Part shown: positions 36,846-47,155 of the stretch, in pieces
How positions within the stretch are numbered: the stretch's first letter is position 1
How the letters are laid out: each line of letters begins with the position of its first letter
Source: Imperialibacter sp. EC-SDR9
Lineage (GTDB): Bacteria > Bacteroidota > Bacteroidia > Cytophagales > Cyclobacteriaceae
Direction of reading: 5' to 3'
Length of the DNA stretch: 64,000 nt
Assembly: GCF_902498805.1 (NCBI RefSeq)
Contig: NZ_LR701574.1
Span: forward strand, 124,001-188,000
Notes under the pieces: model-generated
The model's input: only the letters and a program-made list of their open reading frames with translations
Told to the model about the DNA's origin: nothing
Databases searched by the model: none
Made by a program: the position numbers and the translations under genes

Positions 36846-39800
36846 TCAAGGCCTTCCATTTGGAAGTTCTATTTCAAATTTTGTAAACAAAGCGGGCTCG
36901 GATTCTACCGTGACAGTACCTCCCAGTTTCTCTACACATTCCCTTACAATATAAAGGCCGAGGCCAGACCCCGATGCAGTGTCGGTGGCCCGGTAAAACA
37001 TGTCAAATATTTTTGGAAGATGTTGTTGATAAATACCTATTCCGTTATCGGAAAAACTAATTCGCATATTCGTTTCCGTTGTTAGGATCTTTATCAAAAG
37101 CCTGTTAAACGGCTTGTGTAAATCCTGGTATTTGATCGAATTCGAAAGCATATTCTCCATTATGATTCTACAACGAATCTTGTCTGAAAAAAAGGCAATT
37201 TTCCCGTCGACTACCATTTCCACGTACAAACTACCGCTGCCTGTCATAAATTTGAGGTTGGCCTGGGCGTCCGTCAGTAGTTCTGGAAAATTGATTTCCT
37301 CAAATTTAACTTCCAGCCGACTGTTACGAGAATAGCTGAGAATGTCCATGATAAACCCGTCCAATCTTCCAATGCTGCTTCGCATCAAGTGTAGATAGCT
37401 TCGGTTTGTAGATGAAAGCTTTTCCAGTTCGCACAGATTGAGTATCCCCAGAATTGAAGCAAGCGGTGCCCTCAAATCATGGGATGCCCTATACACGAAC
37501 CGATCAAGCTCTTTATTCACTTTCTGCAACTCTTCGAACTGAATTTTGAATTTCTTCTCTGCAATTTTCCGGTCGGTAACATCTTCCAGCGTTCCTTCGA
37601 AATACTTCGCCTTTCCATTTGCATCATCAACCCTGTGGACGTTTCCCTTCACCCAAATCAACTCCTTATTTTTCTTTAGAGCTCTCATCTCAAACCCTGC
37701 CACCTGCCTGTCTTTGATCAACTTTCTGGTCAGCAGTTTTCTTTCACTTGGATCGAAATAGATTTGACTTGCAATGTTCTCAATAGAGCCAATCATTTCT
37801 TCTTGCGAACTGTAACCAAAAATTCTCGCCATGGAAGGATTGACAATAAGGAAGCGACCTTCAGCATCGCTTCGATAAATTCCCTCGTGCGATTTTTCAA
37901 ATATTGTTTGGTACCGCCTTTCTGCTTCATTCCAATCCGAAATGTCAATCGAGGTAGTTAATAGGCAGGGCTCACCGTCCAGCTCTAGCTGTTCCATTGT
38001 AAACATAACCGGCCTTAGTGTTCCATCCTTTGCCCTAAGGGTAAGTTTCTCGTTTTTTAATCTCCCCGTAGACTTCAGCTTGGTCACTATCTCTTCACGT
38101 TCGTTAGCTACTACCATATCCAGCCCAACGGAGGTTTTGCCAATAAGCTCCAGGCGGCTGTAACCCACCAGCGATTCAAAGCTTTTGTTCACTTCTATGA
38201 ATTGTCCATCTCTCATTCTTGAGATGACCATCGAAGCCGGGTTGTTGAAGAAAATGGTATTAAATCTCTCCTGCCATCTTTTTATAGCCCTGTTCGCCAG
38301 GGACTTTTCGGTGGTGTCACGAAAAATCAACACTGCGCCGGTAATATTGGACGTTGTATCACGGATTGGCGCCCCGTTATTGCTGATAATGAGTTCCCGG
38401 TGGTCACGGGTGGTAAGAATTGTGTGGTTTTCTAATTCCAGCGCTTCGCCCAGTTCTATTATTTTTCTAAGGGGGCTGTCGAGCGGCGTTCCGCTGCTTT
38501 CATCCTTGATCACGTATACTTCTTCAAGTTGTTTTCCTATTGCTTCCTTGTCTGTCCAACCCGTAAGCCGCTGTGCCAACGGGTTCATAAAAACGATTTT
38601 TCCAATTGCATCTGTGCTGATTACCCCTTCACCAATGCTGGCCAGAGTGATGCGCAAATGTTCCTCACTGTGCCTCAAAGCCTCCTCCAACATCATGCGT
38701 CTGGATACATCTCTAAAGCTGGCAATCACAATAACCCCCTTATCAGTTGTTGTCATCCGACTTGACCCAACTTCGACGGCTATTAACCTTCCTGATTTGG
38801 TTTTCGCATGTAGAGGACCGATCAATTCGCCTGTGGGGGGCAACAAGGAACCCTTCGAAAAAATATTTTGAAACTCGTCGGACGTATTGCTCGCTTCGGG
38901 AATTATTTCTCCAATCGGTGATTCCAACAATTGCCCTGGTGAATATCCAAAGAGATGCTCGGCCATTTTGTTCACAAAAACAATCTTTCCACTCTCGTTT
39001 ACTCCCAGCATTCCATCAGGTGCAGACTCGAGGAAACCGTGAAAAAGCTTTAGGCTTTCCTGTGAGTCTTCGGTTAATTTCTTCTGAAGCAATTCTGCCT
39101 TGACCAAGGCCTGGGCACCCGAAAGGAGAATAATAAGGGTGCAACAAATAAAAACGAAAGCAAAAAGGAATACCCCAAATTCACCATGTAGGGTCGCAAT
39201 CTCCTCACTTTCCAGCCGAAGCAACGCAACCAATAGTGCCAGAACCGTGATGGCAACAATTTGCCTGAAGAATATTTTGCTAACATTGGAGTTTCGTGTG
39301 AATACCGATATAATGCCATAGTTAGTCTTGGCGAGTAGCATAGCCGATGACAGTGTAGCAAAAATTATCGCAGTTTTGATGGGTACCTGCGTGAATTGCG
39401 TCAGGGTGTTGAGGTTTTGAATATCGAACAAGTACGCCAGGAGGGGTATGAGTGATACCAGAAGAACAACTAATAACAGGTAATCCGAAAGGAGGTGCTT
39501 TTTACTAATGCCTTGCTGGTAGAAAAATATGCTCGTAGAAAGTAACATCAAGCCACAGGCTACCATGAACGACATTCGGTCGGATGCAGCCTCTGGAGAT
39601 GGGTCGTTCTTTATTAAATAAAGACTGTCGATACCAAGGTTACTATTGAATATATGCTCCCACAGAGTGAGTAATGCAATCAGGAATATGACCCCACTTC
39701 CAGCCATCACAATGATATTTCTTCTGGCTGAGTCTTTGCCGACCAACAGATAGAGAAACAACATACCAGTCACAAAAAAAGAGAGCGCAGTATTGGACTT

Positions 39801-39944
39801 CATAAAAGTCAATTCTGCAGGAATACTTCTTAGCTCTGCTACATCTATCCACCAACCGAGCAGTGCTAAGCCAGAGAGCAAAATTGTAAAGAGCGTTGCT
39901 ACTTTAGCGAACAATCTAAATCTTGTATTTCTTGAGGACGTCAT
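36846..39944 (-). CDS. Membrane multi-PAS hybrid-free histidine kinase
   Basis: A 1032-residue sensor kinase. About seven or eight transmembrane segments (residues 10-285) are followed by four PAS/PAC domains (from about 300, 420, 545 and 675), a HisKA domain with VYRASHDLRAPLASILG, and a HATPase_c domain with N-box ENMLSNSIKYQD, then DNGIGI and GSGLGLYIV. No receiver domain is fused. It lies 12 bp after its response regulator gene. The ligand is not evident; PAS domains suggest redox, light or small-molecule cues. Confidence 0.93.
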   Translation of the reverse strand: MTSSRNTRFRLFAKVATLFTILLSGLALLGWWIDVAELRSIPAELTFMKSNTALSFFVTGMLFLYLLVGKDSARRNIIVMAGSGVIFLIALLTLWEHIFNSNLGIDSLYLIKNDPSPEAASDRMSFMVACGLMLLSTSIFFYQQGISKKHLLSDYLLLVVLLVSLIPLLAYLFDIQNLNTLTQFTQVPIKTAIIFATLSSAMLLAKTNYGIISVFTRNSNVSKIFFRQIVAITVLALLVALLRLESEEIATLHGEFGVFLFAFVFICCTLIILLSGAQALVKAELLQKKLTEDSQESLKLFHGFLESAPDGMLGVNESGKIVFVNKMAEHLFGYSPGQLLESPIGEIIPEASNTSDEFQNIFSKGSLLPPTGELIGPLHAKTKSGRLIAVEVGSSRMTTTDKGVIVIASFRDVSRRMMLEEALRHSEEHLRITLASIGEGVISTDAIGKIVFMNPLAQRLTGWTDKEAIGKQLEEVYVIKDESSGTPLDSPLRKIIELGEALELENHTILTTRDHRELIISNNGAPIRDTTSNITGAVLIFRDTTEKSLANRAIKRWQERFNTIFFNNPASMVISRMRDGQFIEVNKSFESLVGYSRLELIGKTSVGLDMVVANEREEIVTKLKSTGRLKNEKLTLRAKDGTLRPVMFTMEQLELDGEPCLLTTSIDISDWNEAERRYQTIFEKSHEGIYRSDAEGRFLIVNPSMARIFGYSSQEEMIGSIENIASQIYFDPSERKLLTRKLIKDRQVAGFEMRALKKNKELIWVKGNVHRVDDANGKAKYFEGTLEDVTDRKIAEKKFKIQFEELQKVNKELDRFVYRASHDLRAPLASILGILNLCELEKLSSTNRSYLHLMRSSIGRLDGFIMDILSYSRNSRLEVKFEEINFPELLTDAQANLKFMTGSGSLYVEMVVDGKIAFFSDKIRCRIIMENMLSNSIKYQDLHKPFNRLLIKILTTETNMRISFSDNGIGIYQQHLPKIFDMFYRATDTASGSGLGLYIVRECVEKLGGTVTVESEPALFTKFEIELPNGRP

Positions 39945-39956
39945 CTTTCAATTCCA

Positions 39957-40343
39957 TTAGAAAATTGTTCTTTTCATTAATTCAGCTAACGCTGGTATTA
40001 TTCCTTCAAATTCGAAAGACTTGTCGAAGAAATAGTCGGCACCGTGCTTTTTGCATACTTCCCTGTAGTGATCTCCCGAAAAGTTAGTTAGCATGATTAC
40101 GGAGATCTTTGGAAACTTCTTTTTAATCATTTTTAAGAAGTCGATACCGCTTTCATCGGGCAGATTTATGTCCAACAGGATCACGTCAGGATTCGCATCT
40201 TTTACTAACTGAAGTGCCTTCTTCGCCGATTCTGGATAGCCCAAAATCGAAATGCCTTCAACACCGCTCAACAAATTTTTGATTCGCTCAACAACTAAAA
40301 CTGAGTCATCAACAATTAGCAAACGCAGTGTTTCCTTTTTCAT
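39957..40343 (-). CDS. Single-domain response regulator (CheY-like)
   Basis: About 128 residues. Acidic pocket DD at 12-13, phospho-acceptor D58 in LLDINLP, Lys in FFDKSFEF. There is no output domain. The start at 40343 (MKKETLRLLIVDD) is chosen over an upstream Met. It is transcribed with the following multi-PAS kinase and is its likely partner; the effect must be exerted through protein contacts. Confidence 0.9.
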   Translation of the reverse strand: MKKETLRLLIVDDSVLVVERIKNLLSGVEGISILGYPESAKKALQLVKDANPDVILLDINLPDESGIDFLKMIKKKFPKISVIMLTNFSGDHYREVCKKHGADYFFDKSFEFEGIIPALAELMKRTIF

Positions 40344-40573
40344 TGAATCGAATTTGAATGGTTGATTATTTTGGTTAGTCAAAGGAACAAAAGACCTTAG
40401 TTCCAGTAAATAGACGCTATTATCTATTTGGTGTAAACCAAAAAATTAAAATGTGTAGTAGTTTCCTCTACAAGAGGATAAGTGAATTGGGGCCCGCAGT
40501 TAGGCTGAATGAATTGAGGTCATCATTTCCCATGCGGTTTATTCAGCCTGTGTTTACCCCGGAATAGCCAGTG

Positions 40574-41203
40574 TCAAATCAATTGATTGTGGATAGCGTA
40601 TTGCGTGAGGTCGGCATTACTTTTTAGTCCCATCTTTTTCAAAATCCGGGCCCGGAAGGTACTAATGGTGGTGACACTAAGGGAGAGGGTGTTGGCGACT
40701 TCAGACACTGAACTTCCTGAAGCGAGTAGTTTCATCACAGCAAATTCACGGTCGGAGAGGGTTTCATGCAAGGCTTTTTCTGCATCTTTATCGAGCGTTT
40801 CAGCTAGTTTTTCGGCCACAGTAGCGCTGATATACCTTTTGCCTGCCAGTACCTTTCGCACCGCAGCAACCAACTCATTAGAGGCGCTTTCCTTGGTAAG
40901 GTAGCCCGCAGCGCCCGCTCGTAACGCCCTGATCGCATATTGATCTTCGGGATGCATGCTCAGGATCAGTATAGGTTTGTTAGGGAACTGCTCTTTTAAT
41001 TGTTTCAGTATATCCAGGCCGTTTTGCCCTGGCATCGAAATATCGCTTATTAATATATCCCATTCTCTGCTTTGCGCAAGCTTCAATAGCTCTGTACCTG
41101 TGCTGGCTTCGGTAATCGAGGCGTCGCCAAATTCGTCCAGGAGAATCTCTCTCAAGCCCCTGCGTATCATTGAATGATCGTCGGCAATCAGAATCCTAAT
41201 CAT
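40574..41203 (-). CDS. NarL/FixJ-family response regulator
   Basis: A 209-residue protein with a receiver domain (phospho-acceptor D54 in ISDISMPG) and a C-terminal LuxR-type helix-turn-helix (about 145-205, LSDREFAVMKLLASGSSVSE). It lies 55 bp after the large HisKA_3 kinase gene on the same strand and is its expected partner. Confidence 0.95.
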   Translation of the reverse strand: MIRILIADDHSMIRRGLREILLDEFGDASITEASTGTELLKLAQSREWDILISDISMPGQNGLDILKQLKEQFPNKPILILSMHPEDQYAIRALRAGAAGYLTKESASNELVAAVRKVLAGKRYISATVAEKLAETLDKDAEKALHETLSDREFAVMKLLASGSSVSEVANTLSLSVTTISTFRARILKKMGLKSNADLTQYAIHNQLI

Positions 41204-41257
41204 CGATTCAAATATTGGAACACGCCAAAAGGAAATTATTCAAAACTAAAAAATGTG

Positions 41258-44200
41258 TCATATCGCAGTTTTAAGTGGTACTGTCACCTGAACCCTCACT
41301 CCCTGGCCTGGCAGGTTGTCGATCTCGATCTTCCCGCCGATCATTAGCACACGCTCCCTCATGCCAACGAGCCCGAGTGTTCGGTTTTTACTTATTTCCA
41401 GCTTGCTGAACCCTTTGCCATTATCGCTGATTGTCAGCATCAATTCGCCATCATTGACGGTCAACTCAGATTCTACTTTGCTCGCACCTGAATGCCTCGC
41501 CACGTTGGTCAGTGATTCCTGATAAACTCTAAACAAAGCGGTAACGGTGACATTGTCAAGTTGCAAATCCACTTCACTTGATCGGAACACCGAAACTATG
41601 CCGGATCTTTTTTCAAATTCATGACTTTGCCACTCGAGCGCTGCTACGAGGCCAAAGTCGTCGAGAATGCCAGGACGTAAATCAGTAGAGATCCTGCGCA
41701 CTGATTTCACGGTTTCATCTATCAGTTCCAACATGCCGTTGATTTTTTCACCCACACCCTTTTCTTTGTTTTCAATCTTCTTGGCAAGCCAAGAAGTATC
41801 CATTCTTAGGCCTGTGAGCTGTTGGCCCAGCTCGTCGTGAATTTCCCTGGCAATGTTTGTTCGCTCCTCTTCACGGATGCTTTGAAGGTGCCTGGCCAGC
41901 TCCCGAAGCTTCGTGTTCACTTCTTTTAATTCAATTTCTGTATTCTTTATTTCGGTAACGTCTCTTATGATAGATAGCAGGCAATCCTCATCCTTCCAGC
42001 GCAACTTCACTATGGAAGACAAGCAAACCCGTTTTTCACGGGCCCTGATATAAAAAATACCCTCCACGTTCCGAATAGCCTGTTGTTTCGCAAAGAATTG
42101 GGCAACCTCTTCCCGGTTTACCAGATCTCTGACACCCAATTCTGACGAATTTTTCCCGATTGACTCTTCTCGGGTAAAACCAAATAGATCGATAAATCCG
42201 TCATTGACTTCCACAAGCTTTCCCGTTTTTATGGAAGCAATTGTGATAGAGTCTGGGCTGGCGTTAAACGCCGCCTTAAATCTTTCTTCCGACTGGCGTA
42301 CGGCTTCTTCAGATTTCTTGCGCTCGGTAATATCTCGGATGATTGCCAGGAAGCCATGTTGCCCTGTTTTTGCGAGGACGACGTCAACGGGAATTTCAGT
42401 GCCATCTTTTCTGACCATTCTCCTTTCATACAAAATCGAGCCTTTGTTTTTCACCTCTGCCATTCTCTGCCGGACAAGGTGTTTTTCCTCGTGGGCATAG
42501 GTGTCTTCTATAGATAATTTCAGAAGCTCGGATTCTGTGTATTGAAGCATGCGACAAAGGAAACCGTTGGCAAGGATGATTTTCCCTTGTTCATTTATCT
42601 GGATAATTCCATCAGCGGCCCGCTCCACCAGGTTACGATATTTCTCTTCGCTTTCTCTAACCAGTATTTCCGATCTTTTTTGCTCAGTTATGTCTCTGGT
42701 AACACCCAACAGGGACGTTATATTTCCCTGTATATCCTTAAGAGGAACAGCATGTGTTGCTAACCATCGGTGCCCGCCACGCAATCCTGTGCTTTCAAAT
42801 TCAAAAACACCGGAGCGGCCTCTAAAAACGTTCTTACTCAATTGATTAAAGCCGGATCGGTATTTCTCGTCGACCAAGTCCACCATACGGCGACCTAAAA
42901 CCTGCAACTCACTATCAGCTTCTATCATCGAGAGGCCAGCAGGGTTCATAGATAGCAATTCCCCTCTACGGTTCAGCACTTTTACGCATTCTGGCTCATT
43001 ATCTAGTATTGTTCGCAGATAGCTTTCACTTTCTTGCAATTTCGTTTCCGCCTTTTTGCGATCTGTTATGTCATGCACAACGCCTACAAGCTTGGTGCAT
43101 TTACCCTTGTCGTCAAAAATAGGGTTGACTGAAACAATGCCTGTTTTGGTTCCAGCTGGGTATTTGCTGGTTTCCTCCCACTGAATCTGTTTTTTACCGG
43201 CAATGGCTTTCTGGTAATTTCTTATCACAACTGAGAGGGAAGGCTCAGGAATCACTTCATCAATATATTTGCCCAAAATTTGCTCTTCGTTAAGCCCGGT
43301 AGTAGCTAAAAACCCGTTGTTGACCGACGTGAACTTGAACAAGCGTCCGTCCTCCACTTCGATAAGGAAAATGGCATCTGTGCTGGTATTGTAAATCAAC
43401 TCGAGCTGCTGTTCATTCGCTACACTAGTTTCTTGCGCTTTGATTCGCTCAGAAATATCTCGTGCCTGAACAATGAAATGCCGTTCTCCATCCAGATCGA
43501 AACAGCCGAAAGATGCTTCTACAGGAAAAACCGTCCCATCCTTACGTTTCTGGTGTCCCATTAGTGTGAAGTGTTCATCGGGCTTGAATCGGCTCCCGGC
43601 TGCCTGGGCGCTGGCAAGGTCAAAATCAAGTTCGATGTCAAATAGATTCAAGCTCAAAAGTTCTTCTTTGGTATACCCCAGACTCAAACACGCCTGAGGA
43701 TTGACTTCGACGAAACGGCCGGAATAATCGTGCACAAATAACGGATCGGCGGCTTGCTCCACGTAAGCCTTGTAGCGCTCTTCACTTAATCGCAGTGCAT
43801 TTTCGGCACTTTTTTGCTCTGTCACATCGTTCGAAATACCAAAGATTTGCTTGGGGGTGCCATCAGGCTGCCTTAAAAAAATAGATTCCTTGGATCGGAG
43901 CCAGTGCCAATTACCGGTTTTGTCTTTCATCCGGTATTCATGAACATGTAGTTCTCCATCGCTAAGCTTAGCATACTGAGGGTAGGTGTATTGCAGATAA
44001 TTCTCAAAATCCTTGGGGTGCATCAGGGTGGGGATTACCCCGCTGCCCATTTCTTTTATTTCAGCATCGCTGTATCCAAGATTGGTTTGGATACCATCAT
44101 TGATATACACATTCTTTAATTCTTCAATATCATAGACATAAATAATGTCAGGGGACGCATTGATAATACTTTCGATGAAATTCGCTTTTTCCTTAATTAC

Positions 44201-45448
44201 CAATTCTCCTTTTTTAACGTCTGTAATATCTTTGATGTACATTGACATTCCATTGGAGGAAGGATAAAAATCAATAATCATCCATATGTCAAAAGCAGGA
44301 TAATACTGTTCAAAACTAATTTGCTTTTGCTCTTCGACAGACTGATTGTACGTATTGTGAAAAGCAGTGCCTATCACACCTGGGAATAACTCCCAAATAT
44401 TTTTTCCGATCATTTCTCCAAGCGTTGAATTCGAAAGAACAGCGGCTTTTTTATTTACGAATGTGTAGCAGAAGTTTTTGTCGAGAGCGACAAAGCCATC
44501 GGTAATACGCTCGAGGGTGGCGCTGTATTTCTCTTCAGTTTCTTTCAATGTCATCTCACGATAGTGATTGATCAGCACAATTTTTACGTGGTTTGCCATC
44601 TGGGCAATCATTGCTAGGTCATCGGGTAAAGGAAGCCTTGGCTCAGTATAGTAGATAGCAAAAGTGGCCAATACTTTAGCCGTCTGGTCAAGGATGGGCG
44701 TCGACCAGCAGGCCTTTAGCCCATTGGCCAGGGCAATGTCACGATAGTTGACCCAAAGAGGATCCTGAGCAATGTCGGAAACAATAACTTGTTGTTTTCG
44801 ATGAGCGGCCGTGCCGCAAGAACCGGCCACCGGCCCTATCGGCTCTCCATCGATGGCCTTGATAAACCTGGCAGGCAAACTCGGCGCAGCGCCGTGCCTC
44901 AGATGCCTGCCTTCTTTGTCGAGAAGTAGAATGGTGCAAAAGGCCTCGGGAATGCTGGCCTCATAGTTTAGCGTTACGTTTTTCAGAATTTCTTCCAAAC
45001 GATCCCCGTTGGCTATCATTTCAAGGGTTTTCTTTTGGGCTTCGAGAAATAGCTCTACCTTTTTATGCTGCGTAATATCGATTGCCGTCCCGACAAACCC
45101 ACTAACGTTCTTTTTTTTGTCGTGCAAAGCGCCAGCCTCAGCGATAAGCCAGGTTACCTTTTCATTTTTATCCCTAAATCTTAGTTCCGTCCTGAACTGC
45201 GTTCCTGTAGACAGCGCTTTTTGCCATTCGGCCAGCACCCTGTCCTTGTCTTCGGGGTGAAGTGACTGTATCCAGCCCTGACCCAGCGCTTCATCAAAAC
45301 CCAGTCCTGAATACTTCATCCATTGATCGTTAACGTTGGTGTATTCTCCCAGCCGATTGGTTTGAAAAATGGCCACAGGAATACTTGAAGTTATCTTCCG
45401 AAACTGTGATTCTTCTTGATGAACAGCACTATCAAATCCCTTGTTCAT
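41258..45448 (-). CDS. Cytoplasmic GAF/multi-PAS HisKA_3 histidine kinase
   Basis: A 1396-residue kinase with no transmembrane segment. In order: PAS (about 10-130), GAF (130-300), then seven further PAS domains to about 1165, a NarX-type HisKA_3 domain with REIHDELGQQLTG, and a HATPase_c with DNGKGFS and GLVGMRERV. Eight PAS plus a GAF is extreme even for this type. It is transcribed with the NarL-type regulator. Cytoplasmic location means it reads internal signals such as redox state or metabolites; no heme or flavin motif is sure. Confidence 0.94.
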   Translation of the reverse strand: MNKGFDSAVHQEESQFRKITSSIPVAIFQTNRLGEYTNVNDQWMKYSGLGFDEALGQGWIQSLHPEDKDRVLAEWQKALSTGTQFRTELRFRDKNEKVTWLIAEAGALHDKKKNVSGFVGTAIDITQHKKVELFLEAQKKTLEMIANGDRLEEILKNVTLNYEASIPEAFCTILLLDKEGRHLRHGAAPSLPARFIKAIDGEPIGPVAGSCGTAAHRKQQVIVSDIAQDPLWVNYRDIALANGLKACWSTPILDQTAKVLATFAIYYTEPRLPLPDDLAMIAQMANHVKIVLINHYREMTLKETEEKYSATLERITDGFVALDKNFCYTFVNKKAAVLSNSTLGEMIGKNIWELFPGVIGTAFHNTYNQSVEEQKQISFEQYYPAFDIWMIIDFYPSSNGMSMYIKDITDVKKGELVIKEKANFIESIINASPDIIYVYDIEELKNVYINDGIQTNLGYSDAEIKEMGSGVIPTLMHPKDFENYLQYTYPQYAKLSDGELHVHEYRMKDKTGNWHWLRSKESIFLRQPDGTPKQIFGISNDVTEQKSAENALRLSEERYKAYVEQAADPLFVHDYSGRFVEVNPQACLSLGYTKEELLSLNLFDIELDFDLASAQAAGSRFKPDEHFTLMGHQKRKDGTVFPVEASFGCFDLDGERHFIVQARDISERIKAQETSVANEQQLELIYNTSTDAIFLIEVEDGRLFKFTSVNNGFLATTGLNEEQILGKYIDEVIPEPSLSVVIRNYQKAIAGKKQIQWEETSKYPAGTKTGIVSVNPIFDDKGKCTKLVGVVHDITDRKKAETKLQESESYLRTILDNEPECVKVLNRRGELLSMNPAGLSMIEADSELQVLGRRMVDLVDEKYRSGFNQLSKNVFRGRSGVFEFESTGLRGGHRWLATHAVPLKDIQGNITSLLGVTRDITEQKRSEILVRESEEKYRNLVERAADGIIQINEQGKIILANGFLCRMLQYTESELLKLSIEDTYAHEEKHLVRQRMAEVKNKGSILYERRMVRKDGTEIPVDVVLAKTGQHGFLAIIRDITERKKSEEAVRQSEERFKAAFNASPDSITIASIKTGKLVEVNDGFIDLFGFTREESIGKNSSELGVRDLVNREEVAQFFAKQQAIRNVEGIFYIRAREKRVCLSSIVKLRWKDEDCLLSIIRDVTEIKNTEIELKEVNTKLRELARHLQSIREEERTNIAREIHDELGQQLTGLRMDTSWLAKKIENKEKGVGEKINGMLELIDETVKSVRRISTDLRPGILDDFGLVAALEWQSHEFEKRSGIVSVFRSSEVDLQLDNVTVTALFRVYQESLTNVARHSGASKVESELTVNDGELMLTISDNGKGFSKLEISKNRTLGLVGMRERVLMIGGKIEIDNLPGQGVRVQVTVPLKTAI

Positions 45449-45842
45449 GGTTGTCGGCGTTAAGATTCTTTGGCAATGAAAGACTCGCTGGAAGCAACTT
45501 CAACCGACTTGAAACCGAATAATTAAGACCGGCTAACCAATCAAGTTAGTAATTTTTTAAGTGTTTGGAAAACGGACATAGTGCTACAACCATTTGTCAT
45601 ACAGGATAAGCCAAATAGGCTTTGCTATTTCAGGTAAGGGGAGGACGAACGCTAACAAGCCTTTCTCTTGAAAGATCAAATGAAACTGAGCAACACCATG
45701 ATGGAGCAGTTAATAGCCAATTCTTGAGACGAGATTGGGGGAGAGAAAAGTATATGGATGCAGAAACTCCCGTATGACAGTTAATGGATTTAATGCCAAT
45801 TTCTTTATCATTGTATAACCTTCAACTAAAGTTAATTGACCA
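45449..45842. other. Intergenic region without a gene
   Basis: 394 bp between the divergently transcribed kinase and SPOR genes. It contains only weak hairpins (for example AAATAG/CTATTT) and no credible ORF beyond 15 codons. Promoters for both genes should be here, but none has an exact TAnnTTTG box. Confidence 0.6.
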
Positions 45843-46475
45843 ATGGCTGAAAATTCTAACGGAAGCAGCAAGACCGCAAGCGTCATTATTATCCTGGTGC
45901 TGGTACTGGTGGTATTGGCGGGCGGATATTACCTGTTTATGTATAAGCCTCAGCAAGAGGCAAAAGAAAAGGCTCGTTTGGAACAAATAGCCAAAGAAGA
46001 GGCGGAGAAAAAAAGACAGGAGCAGGAGGCTCAGAAGAAAGTTAAATACGAAGAGTTGATAAAAAATGCCGATGTGGCATTTGCAGAAGAGAATTGGGAA
46101 ACGGCGAATTCTCTTTACGCTGAAGCTGCCGCTCTTTTGCCGGATCAGCAATATGCTAAGGATCAATTGGCGCTGGTAAGAGCAAAACTTGATGAATTAG
46201 CCGCCAAACAAACACCCGGAACGATTGAAACTGTTGCTTCACCTACGGGACGTTTCTACGTTGTCGTGTCCAGCAGCGTGGATGGCGACCTGGCCATGGA
46301 CTATGCCAATAAATTGGCCAAGGAAGGAAACAGCTTGAAAATAATTAACCCTTCCGGCACCAACAAGCTATTTCACCGTGTCTCTGTGGACGATTATCCT
46401 ACCTGGGACGAAGCCGTAGCTGCCACCTCATCATTCAGTGCATTTGGAGAAGGCGTTTGGGTGTTGAAGTATTGA
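45843..46475 (+). CDS. SPOR-domain membrane protein
   Basis: A 210-residue protein: a transmembrane helix at about 13-33, a charged coiled-coil (38-75), a TPR-like helix pair (NADVAFAEENWETANSLYAEAAALL), and a C-terminal SPOR-like domain (about 130-210, GRFYVVVSSSVDGDLAMDYANKL). SPOR domains bind denuded glycan strands at division sites. It stands alone. Confidence 0.88.
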   Translation: MAENSNGSSKTASVIIILVLVLVVLAGGYYLFMYKPQQEAKEKARLEQIAKEEAEKKRQEQEAQKKVKYEELIKNADVAFAEENWETANSLYAEAAALLPDQQYAKDQLALVRAKLDELAAKQTPGTIETVASPTGRFYVVVSSSVDGDLAMDYANKLAKEGNSLKIINPSGTNKLFHRVSVDDYPTWDEAVAATSSFSAFGEGVWVLKY

Positions 46476-46513
46476 GGTGGTTTGATGGCTTGATTGTTCG
46501 GTAACTATGATTT

Positions 46514-46825
46514 ATGGCTGTGAATTTTACCCCACTAAAAAGTATTAACTCTAATGTAGAATTCTGGCGAGGAACAAAAATAAGGATGATGCACCATGGA
46601 GACATGCATCCAAATGATCAGCATTTTGATTACATGTTAGTAAAGGTTCCTGAGGATAAAGAACACATGATCTTAGTGAACGTAACTGAGGGAAGTCACA
46701 AAGCTGGTGCTGTGTTCGTCAAAAAGGTTTCCATTCAGATTACTTCGAATAAGATTGTGGTAAAGTTAGAGGCTCTTAAAGAAGCTCTAGGGGAGAGTTT
46801 CGACTACTGCTATTTGATAACTTGA
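46514..46825 (+). CDS. Small protein of unknown function
   Basis: A 103-residue protein, MAVNFTPLKSINSNVEFWRG, with a core HFDYMLVKVPEDKE and the ending FDYCYLIT. I do not recognise it. An internal Met at residue 25 could be the start. It ends 2 bp before a probable Fic remnant, which suggests a decayed two-gene unit. The base composition is more AT-rich than that of its neighbours. Confidence 0.55.
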   Translation: MAVNFTPLKSINSNVEFWRGTKIRMMHHGDMHPNDQHFDYMLVKVPEDKEHMILVNVTEGSHKAGAVFVKKVSIQITSNKIVVKLEALKEALGESFDYCYLIT

Positions 46826-46826
46826 C

Positions 46827-46946
46827 AATTATGCAAACGAGTATAATCCGTATACAAAGATTCTGAAGCGAGAGAAGTTTGGAAAAGAGAGCTTTTACAT
46901 CAATGTTTCTTTGTTTGACCTGCTTCTGAGCGTAGCCAAAATGTAA
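46827..46946 (+). pseudogene. 3' remnant of a Fic-family gene
   Basis: Thirty-nine codons without a start, ending in TAA. The peptide includes NPYTKI and KFGKESFYINVSLFDLL, which resembles the C-terminal winged-helix tail of Bacteroidota Fic proteins (pattern KxGxxxYYINxxLFxLL). The catalytic Fic motif is absent. The identification is from memory of the family. Confidence 0.5.
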
Positions 46947-47033
46947 AGAAAAATAATGTTTTCTTTACATGTCAGCAAAACATGTAAAGAAAAGTGCCAT
47001 TTTCTTTACATATAAAATGAACATGTAAAGAAA
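46941..47033. repeat. Palindrome array with 41-bp period
   Basis: ATGTAAAGAAAA and its exact inverse TTTTCTTTACAT form two perfect 12-6-12 palindromes at 46941-46970 and 46982-47011. A third half-site begins at 47023. Starts are 41 bp apart each time, and the 11-bp linkers differ. The first copy begins with the last Met and stop codons of the Fic remnant. Confidence 0.92.
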
Positions 47034-47155
47034 TTAAGGTGGTTGGATGAGGTATTCTAAAATGGGAACCTTCATGGCCTGCACCGCACAACTAACGCAA
47101 ACCTTGCCATGGCTCCAATTCATCGCCCGCTTCACATCTGAGTATTACGGGGAGC

